Shown here: positions 24,639 to 33,434 of the stretch, in pieces | Layout of the letters: every line of letters starts with the position of its first letter | How positions within the stretch are numbered: position 1 is the stretch's first letter | Assembly (NCBI RefSeq): GCF_017377775.1 | Contig: NZ_JAFVLN010000002.1 | Location: 248,001-312,000 of the forward strand | Direction of reading: 5' to 3' | DNA length: 64,000 nucleotides | Origin: Streptomyces sp. VRA16 Mangrove soil | GTDB lineage: Bacteria > Actinomycetota > Actinomycetes > Streptomycetales > Streptomycetaceae | The notes under the pieces: model-generated | Databases searched by the model: none | What the model was told of the DNA's origin: nothing | Seen by the model: the letters and a program-made list of their open reading frames with translations, nothing else | Program-made: the position numbers and the translations under genes

Positions 24639-25868
24639 TCAGATGACCCCCTGCTCTGCGAGAAGCGTCAATTCGGCCTGGTCCAAGCCGAGTTCATCGG
24701 CGTAGATGTCGAGGTTGTGCTCGCCGAGGAGCGGGGAGGCGGTGATCTCCGCCGGGGAGTCGGAGAGCTTGAGCGGATTGCCCACGGTCAGGTACGTGCC
24801 GCGTTCGGGATGCTCGACTTCCACGATCATGTCGTTGGCGACGAGGGACTGGTCCTCGATGATCTCTTTGGTGGAGAGGATCGGGCCGCAGGGGATGTTG
24901 TGGGCGTTGAGCCGTTCCAGGACGTCCCACTTGGGGAGGGTGGAGGTCCACTCCTCGATGAGCTGGAACATCTTGGTGAGCTTCGGCAGGCGTGCCTCCG
25001 GCGTCGCCCACTCGGGGTCCTCCGCCATCTCCGGCCGCCCGATCAGTTCGGCCAAGGGCTGCCATCCGACGGGTTGGACGATGACGTAGACGTAGTCGTT
25101 GGGTCCGCCGGGGGCGCATTTGACGGCCCAGCCGGGTTGGCCGCCGCCGGAGGCGTTGCCGGAGCGGGGGACCTCGGTGCCGAAGTCTTCGTTGGGGTAT
25201 TCGGGCAGGGGGCCGTGGGTGAGGCGTTGCTGGTCGCGGAGTTTGACGCGGCACAGGTTGAGGACGGCGTGCTGCATGGCGACGTTGACGCGTTGGCCGC
25301 GGCCGGTGTTCTCGCGTTGGAAGAGGGCGGCGAGGATGCCGGCGACGGTGTGGATGCCGGTGCCGGAGTCGCCGATCTGGGCTCCGGTGGCCAGTGGGGG
25401 GCCGTCGTCGAAGCCGGTGGTGGCCATGGAGCCGCCCATGGCCTGGGCGACGACCTCGTAGGCCTTGAAGTTGGTGTAGGGGCCTTCGCCGAAGCCCTTG
25501 ATGGAGGCGTAGACGATGCGGGGGTTGATCTCCTGGATGCGGTCCCAGGTGAAGCCCATGCGGTCCACGGCGCCGGGGCCGAAGTTCTCCACCATGACGT
25601 CACTGCGGGCGATCAGCTCGGTCAGCAGCTGCTTGCCGCGTTCGGTCTTGGTGTTCAGGGTGATGCTGCGCTTGTTGCAGTTGAGCATCGTGAAGTAGAG
25701 GGAATCGACATCGGGGATGTCCCGCAACTGCCGACGCGTGATGTCCCCCGACGGAGCCTCCAGCTTGACGACATCCGCACCCAGCCACGCCAGCAACTGC
25801 GTCGCCGACGGGCCCGACTGGACATGCGTCATGTCCAGGACGCGGATGCCTTCCAGGGCCTTTGTCAT
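24639..25868 (-). CDS. frc: Formyl-CoA:oxalate CoA-transferase-like (copy 2)
   Basis: 409-residue class III CoA-transferase with Gln17, Tyr137 and nucleophile Asp167 (QIGDSGTG). The glycine loop reads SGGGQP rather than GGGGQP. The protein is identical to copy 3 (35645-36874) over about its first 330 residues. It differs in a short patch around 330-350 and in the last 60 or so residues. ATG 25868 follows the upstream aldehyde dehydrogenase by 28 bp, with the carbonic anhydrase gene immediately after. Substrates could be formyl-CoA/oxalate or other short dicarboxylates; family and context favour oxalate. Confidence 0.9.
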   Translation of the reverse strand: MTKALEGIRVLDMTHVQSGPSATQLLAWLGADVVKLEAPSGDITRRQLRDIPDVDSLYFTMLNCNKRSITLNTKTERGKQLLTELIARSDVMVENFGPGAVDRMGFTWDRIQEINPRIVYASIKGFGEGPYTNFKAYEVVAQAMGGSMATTGFDDGPPLATGAQIGDSGTGIHTVAGILAALFQRENTGRGQRVNVAMQHAVLNLCRVKLRDQQRLTHGPLPEYPNEDFGTEVPRSGNASGGGQPGWAVKCAPGGPNDYVYVIVQPVGWQPLAELIGRPEMAEDPEWATPEARLPKLTKMFQLIEEWTSTLPKWDVLERLNAHNIPCGPILSTKEIIEDQSLVANDMIVEVEHPERGTYLTVGNPLKLSDSPAEITASPLLGEHNLDIYADELGLDQAELTLLAEQGVI

Positions 25869-25896
25869 GATCGCCACCCACTCTCTCCGTTGCACA

Positions 25897-27450
25897 TCAG
25901 GGCATGAGTTGGTACTCGGGGAAGTTGCCGGGCAGCCGCTCGCCGCCGACTCCGCCGGAGCTGTCGGGCCCGTCGGTGACCGCGCGCACGAGCAGTTCCC
26001 CGCCCACGAACGCACCGCGCCACGACGCCCCGAACCCACCGAAGAGCTCGTCCCGGTCACCACGCGACCGCGGCACCCCATGACCGACCTTGAACGCCCG
26101 GATCTGCGGCGCCAGACGCGCGAACGTCGCCTCGTCGTCCGTCGACAACGTCGCCACCAACGCACCGTTGGACGCATTCATGGCCGCCAGCAACTCCGCC
26201 TCGGTATCCACCAGCACGATCGTGTCCACCGGACCGAACGGCTCGGCATGATGCAACGGCGACGACGACGGCGGACCGAGCAGCGTGACGGGCGGCACGT
26301 AGGCGCTCGTGTCCTGGCCGGACAGCAGCAGGGCCTCGTCCAGCCGGCCCCGGTGCAGCGGGACGGCACCCCTGTCGACCGCTTCGGCCACTTGATCGGT
26401 GAGTTCTTTGGCCTTGGCCGCGTTGATGAGCGGCCCGAAGTCCAGTGCCGGGTACGGGTCTTCAGGCCCCTCGACAGCCAGCGGATGCCCCACACGCAAC
26501 GTCCGCACCGCAGGCAGATACGCCGCCAGGAAATCGTCGAACGCATCCCGCTGCACCACAAACCGCGGATACGCCGTACACCGCTGCTTGCCGTAGTCGA
26601 ACAACTTGGGAATCACGGCCGTCAGCCGCTCCCAGTCCGAGAAGTTCCAGATCCCCCAGGCGTTCAACCCCTCCTGCTCAAGAATGTGCCGCTTACCCAG
26701 ATCCGCGACCGCCGTCGCCACCGCCGCACCCGTGTCACGACCACCCACGAACGACACACAACCGATCTCCGGCGCCCGCACCAACGCCTCCGACAACTGC
26801 CCACCACTCCCGCTCACCAACGTGACCGGAACACCCTCACGCGCCGCCAACGCACACGCCAGCGTCAGACAGGAAACACCACCATCGGTCGGGGTCTTGG
26901 CGATGACCGCATTACCTGCCAGTGCCTGAACCAGTACCGCATGAACGAGCACACTCATCGGATAGTTCCAACTCGCGATGTTCGACACCGGACCCGCGAG
27001 CGGCACACGGCCGGCCATCATCCGGTCGATGTGCTCCACGTACCAGCGGACGCCGTCGATGGCCCGGTCCACGTCCGCCGTCGCGAGCCGCCACGGCTTG
27101 CCGATCTCCCAGACCAGCAGCAGAGCCAGCAGCTCCCGGTGTTCGGTCATCGCATCGAGCGCCGCGCTCACCCGCGCCTTGCGCTCCTCCAGTGGCGTGT
27201 GGCGCCAGGCGCGGTGCTGGTCGAGCGATGCGCGCACCGCCCGATGCGCCGCCACGGCATCCAACCGCGGCGGACCCGCGATCGGACCACCGTCCACCGG
27301 CGAAGTGGCAGACAACGCACGACCGTCCGCACGCCACTCACCACCCCACAGATTCAGCACACGATCGTCCCGGAACGCCTCCGGAGCCACAGCCAGGCAA
27401 CGCTGCCAAGCATCGGACCAGGACGTACCGGACTTGAGGGTGTTTGCCAT
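25897..27450 (-). CDS. Aldehyde dehydrogenase-family protein (copy A)
   Basis: 517 residues with the aldehyde dehydrogenase fold. Asn162 lies in SNIASWNYP, the active-site Cys291 in [12 protein letters not shown] and the general-base candidate Glu258 in LEQEGLN, where most relatives read LELGG(K/N). The substrate is not evident. Given its operon with frc, likely candidates are glyoxylate (to oxalate, or to oxalyl-CoA if CoA-acylating) or another short aldehyde. ATG 27450 has GGAGAGAG upstream. A second copy at 31712-33262 is almost identical except for several diverged patches. Confidence 0.85.
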   Translation of the reverse strand: MANTLKSGTSWSDAWQRCLAVAPEAFRDDRVLNLWGGEWRADGRALSATSPVDGGPIAGPPRLDAVAAHRAVRASLDQHRAWRHTPLEERKARVSAALDAMTEHRELLALLLVWEIGKPWRLATADVDRAIDGVRWYVEHIDRMMAGRVPLAGPVSNIASWNYPMSVLVHAVLVQALAGNAVIAKTPTDGGVSCLTLACALAAREGVPVTLVSGSGGQLSEALVRAPEIGCVSFVGGRDTGAAVATAVADLGKRHILEQEGLNAWGIWNFSDWERLTAVIPKLFDYGKQRCTAYPRFVVQRDAFDDFLAAYLPAVRTLRVGHPLAVEGPEDPYPALDFGPLINAAKAKELTDQVAEAVDRGAVPLHRGRLDEALLLSGQDTSAYVPPVTLLGPPSSSPLHHAEPFGPVDTIVLVDTEAELLAAMNASNGALVATLSTDDEATFARLAPQIRAFKVGHGVPRSRGDRDELFGGFGASWRGAFVGGELLVRAVTDGPDSSGGVGGERLPGNFPEYQLMP

Positions 27451-27656
27451 GAGTCTCTCTCCGCTCTCGGTGCACAGTCGAGATGCCGAGGCCCGATGGG
27501 CCTTCGTGGGGCGGGTGGTGACAGGCGGACAGCGGTGGTGTCGGCCGAGGTGTCGTCAAGGGGGTTGATCTTGCGGCCCGGTTGAAGCTTCATTCAGCGT
27601 TAAAAGATCCGGACGACCCCTGGACACCCACCCATCCAGTGAGGGATAACACTCTT

Positions 27657-27680
27657 CATACAGTATTCGTCGACTGTATG
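27657..27680. promoter_or_regulatory. Long operator CATACAGT-N8-ACTGTATG
   Basis: Perfect 8-bp inverted repeat (27657-27664 and 27673-27680) with an 8-bp spacer. Identical arms and spacing occur at 35537-35560. It is 207 bp before the aldehyde dehydrogenase A start and 360 bp before the transporter start. Likely bound by the GntR/FCD pair. Confidence 0.75.
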
Positions 27681-27735
27681 CAATATCCCGGCCGCGACGT
27701 CCCATGTCATCGACAGCACCATCAACTGCCCGTTT

Positions 27736-27768
27736 CTCACTGCTCACTGCTCACTGCTCACTGCTCAG
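27736..27768. repeat. Tandem 7-bp repeat CTCACTG x4.7
   Basis: Four exact copies of CTCACTG followed by a partial fifth (CTCAG), in the leader between the operator and OFA transporter 1. Confidence 0.85.
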
Positions 27769-28040
27769 GCGAGGGACAGGTGAGATGGAACGTGACGGCT
27801 CAGTACCCGCACGACTGGGTCTACATAAGACGTACAGCCTCGGCCGACGTCCCGGAGAACGAACCAGTCTCCGGCCCGGCCGCCACGATCGGATCCGACT
27901 AAGTCGGAGCCGACCCGGTCCGAACCGCCTCGCGCGGACGTGTCCGACGGGACCTCGCCCCCTCGGACACCGGCTCCGACGGACCCCAGGCCCAGAACAC
28001 CGCACATGAAGCACTGCCGCTCTGTGAGGGAAAGCCTGAA

Positions 28041-29462
28041 ATGACCTTGAACCACACGACAAATGAAGGCGCGCCCGACGGATCCGAGGCGTCCGACGCG
28101 TCGTCCCGCGGATATCGCGAGATCACCGACGCCCGTGGCCGCGTCTATCGCGTCGGCGAGTCCGACCGCGACATCCTCGGCCACTCCCGCAAGTTGATGG
28201 TGTACCTGCCCTGGCTCGCCATGATGGCCATCAGCGTCTTCGAGTACGCGTACGGCTCGGCGGAGGACACCCTGTCCTCCGCGCACGGCTGGACGCAGTC
28301 CAACACCTTCTGGATCCTCAGCGTCTGGATCTTCTTCCAGGCCGGTGTCTCCTTCCCGGCCGGCTGGATGCGGGAGAAGGGCATCCTGACGGCACGCCGG
28401 GCCATGTTCGTGGGCTCGGGCCTCTGCCTGCTCGGGTTCCTCGCCCTCTCCCACATCCACAACGTCTTCTTCGCGATCCTCGGCTTCGGGGTCGTCGGCG
28501 GAATCGGCTCCGGCCTGATCTACTCGACCTGCGTCAACATGGTCGGCAAGTGGTTCCCCGAGCGGAAGGGCGGCAAGACGGGCTTCGTCAACGGCGGCTT
28601 CGCCTACGGGTCCCTGCCGTTCATCTTCATCTTCAACTACGCCTTCGACACCGGGAACTACCAGACCGTCCTGGACCTGATCGGCGTCTACGTCCTGATC
28701 GTCGTCTTCGTCTGCGCCTTCTTCTTCAAGGACCCGCCGAAGAACTGGTGGCCCGCCGAGGTCGACCCGCTCGCCCAGAGCGGCTCCGGCAAGAGCGCGG
28801 CGAGCCTCGCCAAGAACCCGCCGGCGGTACGTCAGTACACGCCGATGGAAGCCATCAAGACGGGCATCCTGCCGCTGATGTGGGTGGCTCTCGTCATCAG
28901 CGCCGGTGTCTCCATCTTCGGCATCTCCTTCCAGGTCGACTACGCCAAGGAGATCGGCTTCGGACCTCTCGTCGCGGCCTCGTCGATGGGTGTCATGGCC
29001 GTCATCAACGGCATCGGCCGCGGAGTCGTGGGCTGGGCGTCCGACCAGTGGGGGCGCAAACCGACTCTCGTGATGGTCATCCTCGTCCTCGGTCTCGCCC
29101 AGTTCGGTGTCATCTGGGCCGGTGACGTGAAGAGCGAGTGGCTGTTCCTGGTGTTCGCGTTCCTGTCCGGGTTCGGCGGCGGCGCGTTCTACCCGCTGTT
29201 CGCAGCCCTGACGCCGGACTACTTCGGCGAGAACTACAACGCGTCCAACTACGGCCTCGTCTACAGCGGCAAGCTCATCAGCGGCCTGTTCGGCGGTGGC
29301 CTCGGCTCCATGGTGGTCTCCGCCTGGGGCTACGACGGCGCGTACGCCCTGGCAGGCGGGACGTCGCTGATCGCCGCGGTGATCGCGATGACGCTGCGGC
29401 AGCCCGGCCGCCCCAAGACGGGCACCCGGGCCAAGGTGCGGCAGCCGCAAGCGGCCACCTGA
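28041..29462 (+). CDS. OFA-family oxalate/formate MFS transporter (1)
   Basis: 473 residues with about 12 membrane segments. The hydrophilic N-terminus reads YREITDARGRVYRVGESDRDILGHSRK. Signature blocks are MVGKWFPERKGGKTGFVNGGFAYG after the fourth or fifth helix and GKLISGLFGG near the end. It resembles the OxlT-type oxalate:formate antiporter (OFA) family, which exchanges oxalate for formate across the cytoplasmic membrane. A strong hairpin follows the stop. It is very similar to transporter 3 (40552-41937) and less so to transporter 2. Control by the long operator upstream is likely. Confidence 0.9.
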   Translation: MTLNHTTNEGAPDGSEASDASSRGYREITDARGRVYRVGESDRDILGHSRKLMVYLPWLAMMAISVFEYAYGSAEDTLSSAHGWTQSNTFWILSVWIFFQAGVSFPAGWMREKGILTARRAMFVGSGLCLLGFLALSHIHNVFFAILGFGVVGGIGSGLIYSTCVNMVGKWFPERKGGKTGFVNGGFAYGSLPFIFIFNYAFDTGNYQTVLDLIGVYVLIVVFVCAFFFKDPPKNWWPAEVDPLAQSGSGKSAASLAKNPPAVRQYTPMEAIKTGILPLMWVALVISAGVSIFGISFQVDYAKEIGFGPLVAASSMGVMAVINGIGRGVVGWASDQWGRKPTLVMVILVLGLAQFGVIWAGDVKSEWLFLVFAFLSGFGGGAFYPLFAALTPDYFGENYNASNYGLVYSGKLISGLFGGGLGSMVVSAWGYDGAYALAGGTSLIAAVIAMTLRQPGRPKTGTRAKVRQPQAAT

Positions 29463-29477
29463 GCAGAGCCGGACCGG

Positions 29478-29514
29478 ATGGCCCGCCCCTTGTCCAAGTG
29501 AGGGGGCGGGCCAT
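29478..29514 (+). terminator. Hairpin terminator after OFA transporter 1
   Basis: ATGGCCCGCCCC (29478-29489) and GGGGCGGGCCAT (29503-29514) form a perfect 12-bp stem, 16 bp after the stop codon. Confidence 0.8.
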
Positions 29515-29520
29515 CCCGCT

Positions 29521-29682
29521 CTCGTACGTCTCACGCGACCCGTACGTCTCAGGCGACTCGTACGATCTGCGTGGCTCGTGCATCTCGCATGACTCGTACG
29601 ACTCGCGCGGCTCGTACATCTCGCTCGACTCGTACATCTCGCATGGCTCGCACGTCTCGTACGACTCGCATAGCTCGTACGT
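29521..29682. repeat. Nine tandem 18-bp units built of 9-bp sub-repeats
   Basis: Nine consecutive 18-mers of the type CTCGTACGTCTCGCATGA, each made of two related 9-mers (CTCGYAYGN). They lie between the OFA terminator and the convergent second GntR gene. Units diverge by a few bases each. Both strands stay open through the repeat because the period is a multiple of three, but no start or coding signal supports a protein. Confidence 0.85.
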
Positions 29683-29744
29683 CTTGTAGGGGTCCTTGCG
29701 TCCTGTGGGGCTCACACATCTCGTAAAGAGCCGTGGCGGGAGGG

Positions 29745-30419
29745 CTACTTCTCGCGCTCGTGGTACGAAGTGCGGGTGTGCTCCGTGTGGACCCGCATCA
29801 CCTCGGCGGCCCGGTCGGCGTCTCCCTCCGCCAGCGCCGCAATCAGTTCGCGGTGCTCAGCCCAGGACTGGTGCCCGCGCTGCCGCGCCACGGGCGTGTA
29901 GTACCAGCGCACCCGCCGGTCCACCTGCGCCGCGAGCCCGGCCAGCACGGCGTTGCCCGCCAGTTCCATGACGGCGCCGTGCAGTTGGGCGTTAAGCGCG
30001 ACCGCGCCCTCCACGTCGTCCTCGGCGACGGCCTGCTCCCCCGCCGCGCACAGCTTCTCCAGCTGGGCCACGGACCGGGCGTCCGCACGGCCGGCGGCGA
30101 GCCGTACCGCCTCGGTCTCCAAGAGCGTACGGACCGCCAGAAGTTGGTCCGCCTCGTACTCCGTCGGCTCGTGGACGAACGCACCCTGGGCGGGGCGCAG
30201 ATCCACCCACCCCTCGGTGCTGAGTCGCTGCAGCGTCTCGCGCACGGGCTGCCTGGACACGCCCAGTTGCGCGGCCAGTTCGGTCTCGACGAGGTGCGCG
30301 CCCGGCGGCAGCGTGCGCGTGATGATGAGCTCCAGGAGTGCCTCGTAGACCCGTTCACGCAGCGGTCCTGGCCGCTCCAGCTTGGGCACCGCACCCTGCG
30401 GCAGTCCGGTCGGCAACAT
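29745..30419 (-). CDS. GntR/FCD-family transcriptional regulator (copy 2)
   Basis: 224 residues. The winged helix (LRERVYEALLELIITRTL...AAQLGVSRQPVRETLQRLSTEGWVDLRPAQGAFVHEP) and FCD domain (NAQLHGAVMELAGN, RVRWYYTPVARQRG, WAEHRELIAAL) match copy 1 block for block, including the recognition helix. ATG 30419 has GAAGGGGC upstream. It is divergent from fdhD across a 340-bp region with degenerate operator sites. The two paralogues may respond to different ligands (for example formate versus oxalate) while sharing operators, or may act as heterodimers; this is inference. Confidence 0.88.
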   Translation of the reverse strand: MLPTGLPQGAVPKLERPGPLRERVYEALLELIITRTLPPGAHLVETELAAQLGVSRQPVRETLQRLSTEGWVDLRPAQGAFVHEPTEYEADQLLAVRTLLETEAVRLAAGRADARSVAQLEKLCAAGEQAVAEDDVEGAVALNAQLHGAVMELAGNAVLAGLAAQVDRRVRWYYTPVARQRGHQSWAEHRELIAALAEGDADRAAEVMRVHTEHTRTSYHEREK

Positions 30420-30759
30420 CGCGGCCCCTTCCCCCAGGCACCTCTCGCACGCGACGGCTGCAGGACCGCGTCATGACACCGCGGCGCCCTGATGCCGCTG
30501 CACCGTCGCGCAGCCACATCGCCGCGCCGCCGCGCCGCGAGAGACGCACGTCGAAGACATTGGCTTTCGCCTACAGTCTACGGCGCACCATCCCGCCCGC
30601 CCCGGAATCGGCGCAGACGTGCATTCGATCACACCCTCAACTCCGGCCCGGCGCACTGGTGTTGCCGCATCCCTTGCCGCCGCCGATCCCATCCTGTAGA
30701 CAATATCCCGTCGACACATTGCACACTGTTGGGGAAACAGCAGGAAATGGGGACGGCTC
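30420..30759. other. Divergent region between gntR copy 2 and fdhD
   Basis: 340 bp with no convincing gene. It contains CCTGTAGACAATATCCCG (30693-30710), which matches 15 of 18 bases of the right arm and flank of the long operator at 27673-27690, about 50 bp before fdhD. It also contains a weaker CTACAGTCTACG near 30571-30582. It presumably holds both promoters. Confidence 0.5.
30693..30710 (+). promoter_or_regulatory. Degenerate GntR operator half before fdhD
   Basis: CCTGTAGACAATATCCCG, 15/18 identical to ACTGTATGCAATATCCCG in the long operator before OFA transporter 1. It lies 50 bp upstream of the fdhD start. The left arm is not conserved. Confidence 0.5.
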
Positions 30760-31614
30760 ATGGGACGCGTCACGCAACGCCGCCCGGTGCTCCGCATCCG
30801 GGACACCATCGTCTCCACCCGCCCGGACACGCTCGTCGCCGAGGAGCCTCTGGAGATCAGGCTCAACGGAAAACCCCTGGCCATCACCATGCGCACCCCC
30901 GGTGACGACTTCGCGCTCGCCGCCGGATTCCTGGTCAGCGAAGGGGTGTTGGGCAGCGCGGACGACCTGCGGAACATCGTGTACTGCGCCGGCGCGACGG
31001 CGGACGGCTCCAACACGTTCAACGTGGTGGACGTGCGCACCGCTCCCGGCCTCGTCCTCCCCGACATCACGCTCGAACGCAATGTGTACACGACGTCCTC
31101 CTGCGGTCTGTGCGGCAAGGCGAGCCTGGATGCCGTGCGGACGACGGCCCGGTGGGCGATCGAGGACGACACGACCTCCCCGGTGCGGCTGGAACCCGAA
31201 CTGCTCGCCTGCCTCCCCGACCGGCTGCGGGCGGCGCAGCAGGTCTTCGACCGCACCGGGGGCCTGCACGCGGCGGCCCTGTTCACCCCGGACGGCGAAC
31301 TCCTCGACGTCCGGGAGGACGTGGGCCGGCACAACGCGGTCGACAAGATCGTCGGCCGCGCGCTGCGTGAGGGCACCCTGCCGCTGCGCGGGACGATCCT
31401 GCTCGTCTCGGGCCGGGCCTCGTTCGAGCTGGCGCAGAAGGCCGTGATGGCGGGCATCCCGGTACTCGCCGCCGTCTCGGCGCCCTCGTCCCTCGCGGTC
31501 GACCTGGCCACGGAGACCGGTCTGACGCTGGTGGGCTTCCTCCGTGGCAACTCCATGAACGTGTACGCGGGCGAGCACCGCGTCGCCCTGCGGGCCGAGG
31601 TCCCCCAGGGCTGA
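30760..31614 (+). CDS. fdhD: Formate dehydrogenase accessory sulfurtransferase
   Basis: 284 residues of the FdhD/FdsC family, which carries sulfur from a cysteine desulfurase (IscS in E. coli) to the molybdenum cofactor of formate dehydrogenase. The functional CxxC is Cys115/Cys118 in SSCGLCGKAS. Other family blocks are EEPLEIRLNGKPL, TPGDDFALAAGFL and DVGRHNAVDKIVG. Needed for FdsA activity, yet encoded about 8.5 kb from the fds operon. Start ATG 30760 has only a weak site (AGGAAATGGGG). Convergent with aldehyde dehydrogenase B. Confidence 0.93.
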   Translation: MGRVTQRRPVLRIRDTIVSTRPDTLVAEEPLEIRLNGKPLAITMRTPGDDFALAAGFLVSEGVLGSADDLRNIVYCAGATADGSNTFNVVDVRTAPGLVLPDITLERNVYTTSSCGLCGKASLDAVRTTARWAIEDDTTSPVRLEPELLACLPDRLRAAQQVFDRTGGLHAAALFTPDGELLDVREDVGRHNAVDKIVGRALREGTLPLRGTILLVSGRASFELAQKAVMAGIPVLAAVSAPSSLAVDLATETGLTLVGFLRGNSMNVYAGEHRVALRAEVPQG

Positions 31615-31633
31615 GCGGCGCAGCCGCGGCACG

Positions 31634-31689
31634 GCGGCGGGGTCCATGAGCGGCGGGGAGCGCCCCCTGCGCCGCGTGGACCCCGCCGC
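31634..31689. terminator. Hairpin terminator between fdhD and aldehyde dehydrogenase B
   Basis: GCGGCGGGGTCCA (31634-31646) pairs with TGGACCCCGCCGC (31677-31689), and a second GC-rich hairpin nests inside. Sits between two convergent genes. Confidence 0.75.
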
Positions 31690-31711
31690 AGCTGCGACGC
31701 GTCGGGCCGTG

Positions 31712-33262
31712 TCAGGGCATGAGTTGGTACTCGGGGAAGTTGCCGGGCAGCCGCTCGCCGCCGGGACTGTCGGGGCCGTCGGTGACCGCGCGCACGAGCA
31801 GTTCCCCACCCACGAACGCCCCGCGCCACGACCCCCCGAACCCACCGAAGAGCTCGTCCCGGTCCCCACGCGACCGCGGCACCCCATGACCGACCTTGAA
31901 CGCCCGGATCTGCGGCGCCAGACGCGCGAACGTCGCCTCGTCGTCCGTCGACAGCGTCGCCACCAACGCACCGTTGGACGCATTCATGGCAGCCAGCAGC
32001 TCCGCCTCGGTATCCACCAGCACGATCGTGTCCACCGGACCGAACGGCTCGGCATGATGCAACGGCGACGACGACGGCGGACCGAGCAGCGTGACCGGGT
32101 GGACGTACGCGCTCGTGTCCTGGCCGGGCAGGAAGCGGTCGGGGTCGGGAGTGGAGCGGTGCAGGGGCACGGCGCCGCGGTCGATCGCCTCAGTGATCTG
32201 GTCGGTGAGTTCTTTGGCCTTGGCCGCGTTGATGAGCGGCCCGAAGTCCAGCACCGGATACGGGTCTTCAGGCCCCTCGACAGCCAGCGGATGCCCCACA
32301 CGCAACGTCCGCACCGCCGGCAGATACGCCGCCAGAAAATCGTCGAACGCATCCCGCTGCACCACAAACCGCGGATACGCCGTACACCGCTGCTTGCCGT
32401 AGTCGAACAACTTGGGAATCACGGCCGTCAGCCGCTCCCAGTCCGAGAAGTTCCAGATCCCCCAGGCGTTCAACCCCTCCTGCTCAAGAATGTGCCGCTT
32501 ACCCAGATCCGCGACCGCCGTCGCCACCGCCGCACCCGTGTCACGACCACCCACGAACGACACACAGCCGATCTCCGGCGCCCGCACCAACGCCTCCGAC
32601 AACTGCCCACCACTCCCGCTCACCAACGTGACCGGAACACCCTCACGCGCCGCCAACGCACACGCCAGCGTCAGACAGGAAACACCACCATCGGTCGGGG
32701 TCTTGGCGATGACCGCATTACCTGCCAGTGCCTGAACCAGTACCGCATGAACGAGCACACTCATCGGATAGTTCCAACTCGCGATGTTCGACACCGGACC
32801 CGCGAGGGGGGTGCGCTCACCGAGCATGTTGTCGATGCCGTCCACGTACCAGCGGACGCCGTCGATGGCCCGGTCCACGTCCGCCGTCGCGAGCCGCCAC
32901 GGCTTGCCGATCTCCCAGACCAGCAGCAGAGCCAGCAGCTCCCGGTGCTGCGCGAGGGCGTCGAGGGTGGCGGCCACACGGGCACGGCGTTCGGGGAGGG
33001 GGATGTGGCGCCAGGCACGGTGCTGGTCGAGCGATGCGCGCACCGCCCGATGCGCCGCCACGGCATCCAACCGCGGCGGACCCGCGATCGGACCACCGTC
33101 CACCGGCGAAGTGGCAGACAACGCACGACCGTCCGCACGCCACTCACCACCCCACAGATTCAGCACACGATCGTCCCGGAACGCCTCCGGAGCCACAGCC
33201 AGGCAACGCTGCCAAGCATCGGACCAGGACGTACCGGACTTCAGTTCGAGGGTTTTCGCCAT
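31712..33262 (-). CDS. Aldehyde dehydrogenase-family protein (copy B)
   Basis: 516 residues from ATG 33262 (GCGGAG upstream). It is nearly identical to copy A at 25897-27450, with the same catalytic Cys in [10 protein letters not shown] and Glu in LEQEGLN. Differences cluster in patches: the N-terminus, RHIPLPERRARVAATLDALAQ versus [35 protein letters not shown] versus [34 protein letters not shown] versus [20 protein letters not shown], and a six-codon C-terminal indel. It stands alone between the fdhD terminator and the sucCD terminator, so it is transcribed separately from copy A. Probably acts on the same type of short aldehyde, perhaps glyoxylate. Confidence 0.85.
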   Translation of the reverse strand: MAKTLELKSGTSWSDAWQRCLAVAPEAFRDDRVLNLWGGEWRADGRALSATSPVDGGPIAGPPRLDAVAAHRAVRASLDQHRAWRHIPLPERRARVAATLDALAQHRELLALLLVWEIGKPWRLATADVDRAIDGVRWYVDGIDNMLGERTPLAGPVSNIASWNYPMSVLVHAVLVQALAGNAVIAKTPTDGGVSCLTLACALAAREGVPVTLVSGSGGQLSEALVRAPEIGCVSFVGGRDTGAAVATAVADLGKRHILEQEGLNAWGIWNFSDWERLTAVIPKLFDYGKQRCTAYPRFVVQRDAFDDFLAAYLPAVRTLRVGHPLAVEGPEDPYPVLDFGPLINAAKAKELTDQITEAIDRGAVPLHRSTPDPDRFLPGQDTSAYVHPVTLLGPPSSSPLHHAEPFGPVDTIVLVDTEAELLAAMNASNGALVATLSTDDEATFARLAPQIRAFKVGHGVPRSRGDRDELFGGFGGSWRGAFVGGELLVRAVTDGPDSPGGERLPGNFPEYQLMP

Positions 33263-33356
33263 CAGTCGGTCTCCGCTCACGGTGCACAGTCGGGGCGGGT
33301 GTTCCATGGCTTGTCGGTGCTCTGCGGCGCCGTCGGCTCGCGACGGCAGCCGTGGA

Positions 33357-33383
33357 CGGGAGGTGCCCGCTGGGCACCTCCCG
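33357..33383 (-). terminator. Hairpin terminator after the sucCD-like operon
   Basis: CGGGAGGTGCCC (33357-33368) and GGGCACCTCCCG (33372-33383) form a perfect 12-bp stem with a 3-nt loop, about 50 bp past the sucD stop and upstream of aldehyde dehydrogenase B. Confidence 0.85.
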
Positions 33384-33434
33384 TATGCCGAGGACCGTAC
33401 TGTTCCCGGCAGTTGAAGCCTATGAGAAGCGTCA

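Larger units (their letters stand above)
27451..28040. other. Divergent control region between aldehyde dehydrogenase A and OFA transporter 1
   Basis: 590 bp without a credible gene. It holds a small hairpin (AGGCCC-gat-GGGCCT at 27489-27503), the long operator at 27657-27680, a tandem 7-bp repeat (27736-27768) and a TCCGAC-rich stretch (about 27890-27990) with local inverted repeats. The segment from about 27617 to 27690 is a diverged copy of 35497-35570, which lies between sucC and frc copy 3. Confidence 0.6.

Noticed and set aside
29521..29689. Repeat array read as a serine/tyrosine-rich repeat protein or as a CRISPR array
   Set aside because: Open frames arise only because the 18-bp period is a multiple of three; there is no start signal, units are contiguous without spacers and there are no cas genes.
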